Below are positions 6,012-9,897 of a DNA stretch of 9,897 nucleotides, one piece after another. Position 1 is the first letter of the stretch. The number at the start of each line of letters is the position of its first letter. The position numbers and the translations under genes were made by a program. Location: positions 1 to 9,897 of the forward strand of contig DFHZ01000080.1 in NCBI GenBank assembly GCA_002371985.1, given 5' to 3'. Under the pieces are notes generated by a model that worked only from the letters and a program-made list of their open reading frames with translations, had not been told where the DNA came from and did not search any database. This DNA comes from Ruminococcaceae bacterium UBA3710 (GTDB lineage: Bacteria; Bacillota; Clostridia; Oscillospirales; Acutalibacteraceae).

Positions 6012-7190
6012 ATGATTTTGAATTACAAATTCTTATTAGCACTTGCTTTGATACTCTTATTTACAAAATTATTCGGTCTTATTACCGAAAAGGTGCATTT
6101 GCCACAGGTTGTAGGTGCCCTTATTGCAGGTATTGTTTTGGGACCGAGTTGTTTCGGTATATTGGAGGAAAGCGATTTTCTTATTAAAACTGCCGAAATT
6201 GGCGTAATTATGCTTATGTTTTTAGCCGGTATAGACACCGATATTAACGAATTGAAGCATACAGGTCCAGCAGCCTGTCTTATTGCACTTTTGGGTGTAT
6301 TGTTTCCTATTATACTCTGCGGTGGAATTTACCTTATATTTATCGGAAAATCGTTTGACTTTCTAACCCTTATGAAAGCCGCTTTTATCGGGGTCGTTTT
6401 TGCCGCAACATCAGTTAGTATTACTGTTGAAACCCTTAATGAAATGGGCAAACTGAAAACAAATATCGGCTCTACTCTTTTATCGGCGGCAATTATTGAT
6501 GATATTATAGGCATAGTTGTTTTAAGCATTTTAACCGGCATAGGAGATACATCGGTTAAACCTGCTGTGGTTATGCTTAAAATAGTTCTCTTCTTTGTAT
6601 TTACATTAGTGGTAGGTTTAATTGTATATCGTATATTTAAGATAATTTCATTAGAATATGCCCACACAAGAAGGCTTTCTATATGGGCTCTCGCATTTTG
6701 CTTTATTATGGCATTTTGTGCCGAGCATTTCTTCGGTGTTGCAGATATTACAGGTGCTTATTTTGCCGGTGTTATTTTATGTAATCTTACCGATATGCGT
6801 CAATATGTCGCAAAGAAAATCACGGTTGCATCATATCTTCTCTTCTCTCCTGTTTTCTTTGCAGGAATAGGACTCAGGACAAACATTGAGGGCATAACAC
6901 CCAAAATTTTCTTATTTGCCGTATTTCTTCTTATAGGTGCTATACTTTCGAAAATAATCGGTTGCGGACTTGCCGCAAAAATTTGCAGAATGAGTACAAA
7001 AGATTCATTAAAAATCGGTGTGGGAATGGTTGCCCGTGGCGAGGTTGCGTTGATGGTCGCACAAAAAGGTATAACTGCCGGATACATAAGCGAAAATTTA
7101 TTACCAGCCATAGTTATATGTGTCGTTTTAGCCGCACTTGCAACCCCTATAATGTTGAAACTCTGCTATAAAAACGAACTGAGCGAATAG
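6012..7190 (+). CDS. Cation/proton antiporter, CPA2 family (NapA/KefB-like membrane domain)
   Basis: This is an integral membrane exchanger that moves Na+ or K+ against protons, affecting pH and salt balance. The 392-residue protein is nearly all hydrophobic, with roughly 12-13 helices: the membrane domain alone, without the C-terminal TrkA-N domain of KefB/KefC. Family marks include HLPQVVGALIAGIVLGP near residues 29-45, EIGVIMLMFLAGIDTD near 62-77, the ATSVSITVETL stretch near 132-142, the two adjacent acidic residues of the ion site in AAIIDDIIGIVVL (D163, D164), and GMVARGEVALMVA late in the protein. The Asp-Asp pair is typical of electrogenic sodium/proton exchangers such as NapA, but ion choice cannot be read safely. 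The start at 6012 has a weak ribosome site (AAAGAAG, 6003-6009). It lies downstream of DUF1846 on the same strand and converges on spoIID with a 20-base gap. Confidence 0.9.
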   Translation: MILNYKFLLALALILLFTKLFGLITEKVHLPQVVGALIAGIVLGPSCFGILEESDFLIKTAEIGVIMLMFLAGIDTDINELKHTGPAACLIALLGVLFPIILCGGIYLIFIGKSFDFLTLMKAAFIGVVFAATSVSITVETLNEMGKLKTNIGSTLLSAAIIDDIIGIVVLSILTGIGDTSVKPAVVMLKIVLFFVFTLVVGLIVYRIFKIISLEYAHTRRLSIWALAFCFIMAFCAEHFFGVADITGAYFAGVILCNLTDMRQYVAKKITVASYLLFSPVFFAGIGLRTNIEGITPKIFLFAVFLLIGAILSKIIGCGLAAKICRMSTKDSLKIGVGMVARGEVALMVAQKGITAGYISENLLPAIVICVVLAALATPIMLKLCYKNELSE

Positions 7191-7210
7191 CATTTAATTT
7201 TGTGCAACAA

Positions 7211-8158
7211 TTAACTATTTTCTATTTTGCAACCTTTATAGTAGTGAAGCAGTATTTCTTTATAACTGCTTCCGTTTTTCGCCATACAGTTGGCACCGTA
7301 CTGACTCATACCTACTCCGTGACCGTATCCGAAAACATTAAACACAACGGCATTTTCACCGGAAATATCGACATCAAAACAACTTGAACGCAAAGAGTAT
7401 TTTTTAACTATTTCGTTTGAAGGAATTTTTTTATTTTGAACTGTTAAAAAATCGGTTTTTCCGTTTTTGCTTTTTTTTGCTTTTATATCTGAAATATCCG
7501 AAATTGCAAAACTTTTCATAAAATCGGATTTATTTACCGAAACAGAAGAATTATACTTTTCGTTTAGTTTATCAAAAGAACTGTCAACCGAAACAAGATA
7601 CGGAATATCCTCTCCCCATACCTCTTTTGAAGTAAGTGTCTTTCCGGAAGATACCGCATGATATACCGACAAAGCCGTTTCGCCGTTAAAAGTTAGTCTG
7701 AGCCCCGAAATTTCGTCTATTATCGACTCAAGTTTTTTGGCATTTTCATCGTAGTTATCTCCCCATTTTTGTTTGATTTCCTCTCTGCTTTTATAACATT
7801 GGTCTATCGTATAATCATTGGTTAAATCATATTTTTCCGTACTGTTTTCCTTTTTTCTCAAAGCGTATGTAAATGCCACTATCCCCTGTGCTTTAAGTGC
7901 TTCTTCTTCATAACTTATCGGCATTTCCGAAGCAATACAACCGAATAAGTATTCTCTGCTGTCAAGTTCTGTAATCTCTCCCGTTTCGGAGATTTTTATT
8001 TTAAAAGTATCACTCTTTGAAATCTTTTTTACCGGTTTAAAAGATTTGCTTAACACCGGCAAATTTTTATTGGTAGTGTCAAGGGGTTTAACAGTAATTA
8101 TAGGGAAAACAAATGATACTACTAAAAGCAAAATCAGTGCAATTAAAAATTTTTTCAT
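7211..8158 (-). CDS. spoIID: SpoIID-like peptidoglycan lytic transglycosylase
   Basis: SpoIID cleaves glycan strands during engulfment of the forespore and is anchored in the mother-cell membrane facing the wall. This 315-residue protein has an N-terminal signal anchor (residues about 4-22), a linker, then the SpoIID domain: YLFGCIASEMP with the catalytic-type Glu (E78), EALKAQGIVAFTYAL (86-100), DQCYKSREEIKQKWG, YHAVSSGKT (166-173), EVWGEDIPYLVSVDS (179-193) and the C-terminal GYGHGVGMSQYGA (277-289). Length and order fit the family. The Cys/His zinc ligands described in the C. difficile enzyme are not clearly present; one Cys (C121) remains in that region. A GAGG is present but about 14 bases before the ATG, unusually far. 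It diverges from the membrane-protein gene at 8249. It could be a SpoIID paralogue used outside sporulation, but the murA neighbourhood favours true SpoIID. Confidence 0.9.
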   Translation of the reverse strand: MKKFLIALILLLVVSFVFPIITVKPLDTTNKNLPVLSKSFKPVKKISKSDTFKIKISETGEITELDSREYLFGCIASEMPISYEEEALKAQGIVAFTYALRKKENSTEKYDLTNDYTIDQCYKSREEIKQKWGDNYDENAKKLESIIDEISGLRLTFNGETALSVYHAVSSGKTLTSKEVWGEDIPYLVSVDSSFDKLNEKYNSSVSVNKSDFMKSFAISDISDIKAKKSKNGKTDFLTVQNKKIPSNEIVKKYSLRSSCFDVDISGENAVVFNVFGYGHGVGMSQYGANCMAKNGSSYKEILLHYYKGCKIENS

Positions 8159-8186
8159 ATTTACTATCTAATCCTCACTGTTTTTA

Positions 8187-8215
8187 TTGACTTTTTTCTA
8201 TGTTTTGGGTAAAAT
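8187..8215 (+). promoter_or_regulatory. Promoter of the membrane-protein gene
   Basis: TTGACT (8187-8192), 17-base spacer (8193-8209), TAAAAT (8210-8215), one mismatch in each hexamer. A start near 8222 gives a leader of about 27 bases to the ATG at 8249. It lies in the 90-base space shared with the divergent spoIID gene. Confidence 0.75.
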
Positions 8216-8248
8216 GTATATATCTTGTATGTATTATGGGGTACTGAA

Positions 8249-9106
8249 ATGAAAATTGAAATGAAAACAAAATATTTCTTTATTGAGTTTTATTTTGTTA
8301 CTATACTTTCTGTTATTGCAAGAATGACACAACTTTCAAACTATACAAATATTAGAACCGGGTTTTTCTCATTAAACAGTAAACCTGTATTTTTTTCATT
8401 GGTTTTTCTGTTTATAGTATTGTTTTCATCTTCTCTTGCTTTTACTGTAAAACGCTGTCCTTTAAAATTTCCTAAAGTAAATTCTGCTACATTTATAGCG
8501 TCGCTTTTGGTTGGTCTTTCCATGCTTTTCAGAGTTTTTTCAATATATAGCAAAATAGGATTATCTTTTTCAAGCCCATCGTATTTGGTTGAAACTTTAT
8601 TTACATTGTTGGCTTGTGTTTTTTTCTTGGCATATTCGGCAAAACTGTTTTTTAATTTTCATATTAAGAGAGTGCTTTATACCGTTCCTTTAATATATTG
8701 GTTAGTTATGCTCATATTATCGTATATAAGAATTTCAAGAATGTCTCTTATTATGGAAAATGCGTTAATGGTTTTTGCAACTTGTACTACTGCTATATTC
8801 TTTCTTTATTTTGCAAAAATAGCAAATGGCATTAAAACAAAGGAAAGCAAACAGAAGATTATTTTGTTTTTCGGCTCTCTGTCATTGCTATTCTGTTTTA
8901 CATTTTCAATTCCGCAAATAATGTTTAATTATAGCGAAAATCAGGTTATTACCCATAATGACGCATCTTTTCTTATTGTTTTTGCGGCTACCGGAATTTT
9001 TGTTGTCGCATTTTTAAGTTCGTTCTTTGCGGAAAAGAATTTGTTGCCAAGAAAGCGTCATATAGCAGGAAGCGAAAGAATTTTGCCTCTTGATAATCAA
9101 GAATAA
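8249..9106 (+). CDS. Unrecognised multi-pass membrane protein
   Basis: I do not recognise this 285-residue protein. It has about seven or eight hydrophobic segments (roughly residues 10-27, 46-66, 79-98, 113-133, 142-161, 170-191, 203-224 and 240-261) joined by short loops containing basic residues, and a polar tail of about 24 residues rich in Lys, Arg and Glu. No catalytic or transport motif was seen. The ATG at 8249 is chosen because TGGGGT (8237-8242) is 6 bases upstream; an upstream in-frame TTG at 8225 lies almost on the predicted transcription start and has no ribosome site, and another ATG lies at 8261. It looks more A/T-rich than its neighbours, as membrane proteins often are. It stands between spoIID and murA, 82 bases before murA on the same strand with no terminator between, so co-transcription is possible. 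A wall- or sporulation-related role is only a guess from context. Confidence 0.8.
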   Translation: MKIEMKTKYFFIEFYFVTILSVIARMTQLSNYTNIRTGFFSLNSKPVFFSLVFLFIVLFSSSLAFTVKRCPLKFPKVNSATFIASLLVGLSMLFRVFSIYSKIGLSFSSPSYLVETLFTLLACVFFLAYSAKLFFNFHIKRVLYTVPLIYWLVMLILSYIRISRMSLIMENALMVFATCTTAIFFLYFAKIANGIKTKESKQKIILFFGSLSLLFCFTFSIPQIMFNYSENQVITHNDASFLIVFAATGIFVVAFLSSFFAEKNLLPRKRHIAGSERILPLDNQE

Positions 9107-9148
9107 TTTTATATTTTAATTTTAAATAATTCATTCTTTAATTACGGT

Positions 9149-9154
9149 TATAAT
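9149..9154 (+). promoter_or_regulatory. Possible -10 element before murA
   Basis: TATAAT fits the consensus fully and would give a start near 9161, 28 bases before the TTG start. No good -35 hexamer lies at 16-18 bases, so it may be weak, or chance in A/T-rich DNA. Confidence 0.35.
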
Positions 9155-9188
9155 ATTAAAGTATTATTACTCGAATGGAAGTGCTGAT

Positions 9189-9897
9189 TTGGAAAAATTT
9201 GTTATAAACGGTGGCAAACCGCTTAAAGGTACCGTCCATATAAGCGGTGCTAAAAATGCGGCCGTAGCAATATTGCCTGCCGTATTATTATCCGATGAAC
9301 CTTGCATAATAGAAAATCTCCCGGAGATATCCGATGTATCTTCATCTTTGAATGCGTTATCTTCATTGGGTGCTATTATAAAACCTATAAATAAGTCTAC
9401 AGTTGAAATTGACCCCCGTCCCGCTAATTCTTTTATTGTTTCAAAAGAGATAGCGAAGGGTATGCGTGCATCAAGTTATTTCCTCGGTGCATTGCTCGGC
9501 AGAAACTTAAGAGCAAAAATTGCCCCTCCGGGCGGTTGCGATTTCGGCGTCCGACCGATAGACCAGCATATCAAAGGTTTTGAAGCACTTGGAGCAAGGG
9601 TTATTATTGAAAACGGAATGGTTGACGCAAAAGCAAAAAGACTTTCCGGTTGTTCTATTTATCTTGATGTTGTTTCGGTTGGTGCAACAATAAATATTAT
9701 GTTGGCAGCAACAAAGGCAGAAGGGCTTACTGTCATTGAGAATGCAGCGAGAGAGCCTCATATTGTTGATTTAGCAAATTTTCTTAACTCTATGGGTGCA
9801 AATATTATGGGTGCCGGTACCGGAGTTATTAAAATCCGTGGTGTTTCCCATTTATTCGGTACTACTTACAGCATAATTCCCGACCAGATTGAAGCAG
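9189..9897 (+). CDS. murA: UDP-N-acetylglucosamine 1-carboxyvinyltransferase, 5' part (runs off the window)
   Basis: MurA transfers enolpyruvate from phosphoenolpyruvate to UDP-GlcNAc, the first committed step of peptidoglycan synthesis, in the cytoplasm. About 236 of an expected 420 or so residues are present. Visible marks are FVINGGKPLKGTVHISGAKN with the conserved Lys-Asn pair that binds the sugar nucleotide, KGMRASSYFLGALL, and PPGGCDFGVRPIDQHI, which holds the active-site Cys attacked by fosfomycin; Cys rather than Asp suggests a fosfomycin-sensitive enzyme. The C-terminal piece includes ENAAREPHIVDLANFL. The start is TTG: there is no in-frame ATG near, and GGAAGTG (9177-9183) is 5 bases upstream. 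It follows the unknown membrane protein, with spoIID just beyond. Many Firmicutes carry two MurA copies; which one this is cannot be decided from the part seen. Confidence 0.96.
   Translation, partial: MEKFVINGGKPLKGTVHISGAKNAAVAILPAVLLSDEPCIIENLPEISDVSSSLNALSSLGAIIKPINKSTVEIDPRPANSFIVSKEIAKGMRASSYFLGALLGRNLRAKIAPPGGCDFGVRPIDQHIKGFEALGARVIIENGMVDAKAKRLSGCSIYLDVVSVGATINIMLAATKAEGLTVIENAAREPHIVDLANFLNSMGANIMGAGTGVIKIRGVSHLFGTTYSIIPDQIEA

Noticed and set aside
6023..7171. Several 68-112 codon ORFs on both strands across the antiporter gene
   Set aside because: These are shadow frames of a recognised CPA2 antiporter; none has a family resemblance.
7191..7210. Terminator between the converging antiporter and spoIID genes
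   Set aside because: The 20-base gap holds only a 4-bp TTGT/ACAA inverted repeat with a 3-base loop and no T run, so no terminator can be claimed.
9507..9761. Minus-strand ORF of 84 codons, Cys-rich
   Set aside because: It is antisense to the conserved central part of murA, whose plus-strand reading is clear; the Cys richness comes from the opposite-strand codons.

Overview
The window looks like chromosomal DNA of a low-GC Gram-positive bacterium, most likely an anaerobic Clostridia member of the Oscillospiraceae/Ruminococcaceae type. The basis is A/T-rich sequence, GGAGG-like ribosome sites, near-consensus sigma-A promoters with 17-bp spacers, compact hairpin-plus-T-run terminators, and a SpoIID homologue (endospore-forming lineage). 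No rRNA, tRNA, insertion sequence, phage gene or CRISPR array was seen.

Left part (1-1381): the last codons of a rightward gene and its terminator, then a small DUF378 membrane protein. A hairpin at 392-430 ends both this gene and the converging leftward gene. That gene is an ABC-2 (Wzm/TagG-type) polysaccharide-export permease, with its own promoter and no ATPase gene beside it.

Arginine part (1387-4317, minus strand): argG-argH form a tight operon for the last two steps of arginine synthesis. argG has a TTGACA-N17-TATCAT promoter with an ArgR-type ARG box over the start site. Further upstream lies a separate transcription unit: a perfect TTGACA-N17-TATAAT promoter, about 220 nt of RNA and a strong terminator. 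The RNA carries an 11-codon ORF with a good ribosome site, then three 46-nt-spaced modules, each with a GGTG (Shine-Dalgarno-like) element; two of these are followed at ideal spacing by an AUG and a stop after 2 or 3 codons. I recognise no known RNA family in it. This is the most unusual thing in the window.

Middle (4396-7190, plus strand): a DUF1846 protein with its own promoter, then a CPA2-type cation/proton antiporter, with a hairpin between them.

Right part (7211-9897): a SpoIID-like peptidoglycan lytic transglycosylase (minus), diverging from an unrecognised multi-pass membrane protein (plus) with a near-consensus promoter, followed by the 5' part of murA, which runs off the window. 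The murA/spoIID neighbourhood recalls the Bacillus subtilis murAA-spoIID linkage, rearranged here. Its theme is cell-wall synthesis and sporulation-linked wall remodelling.
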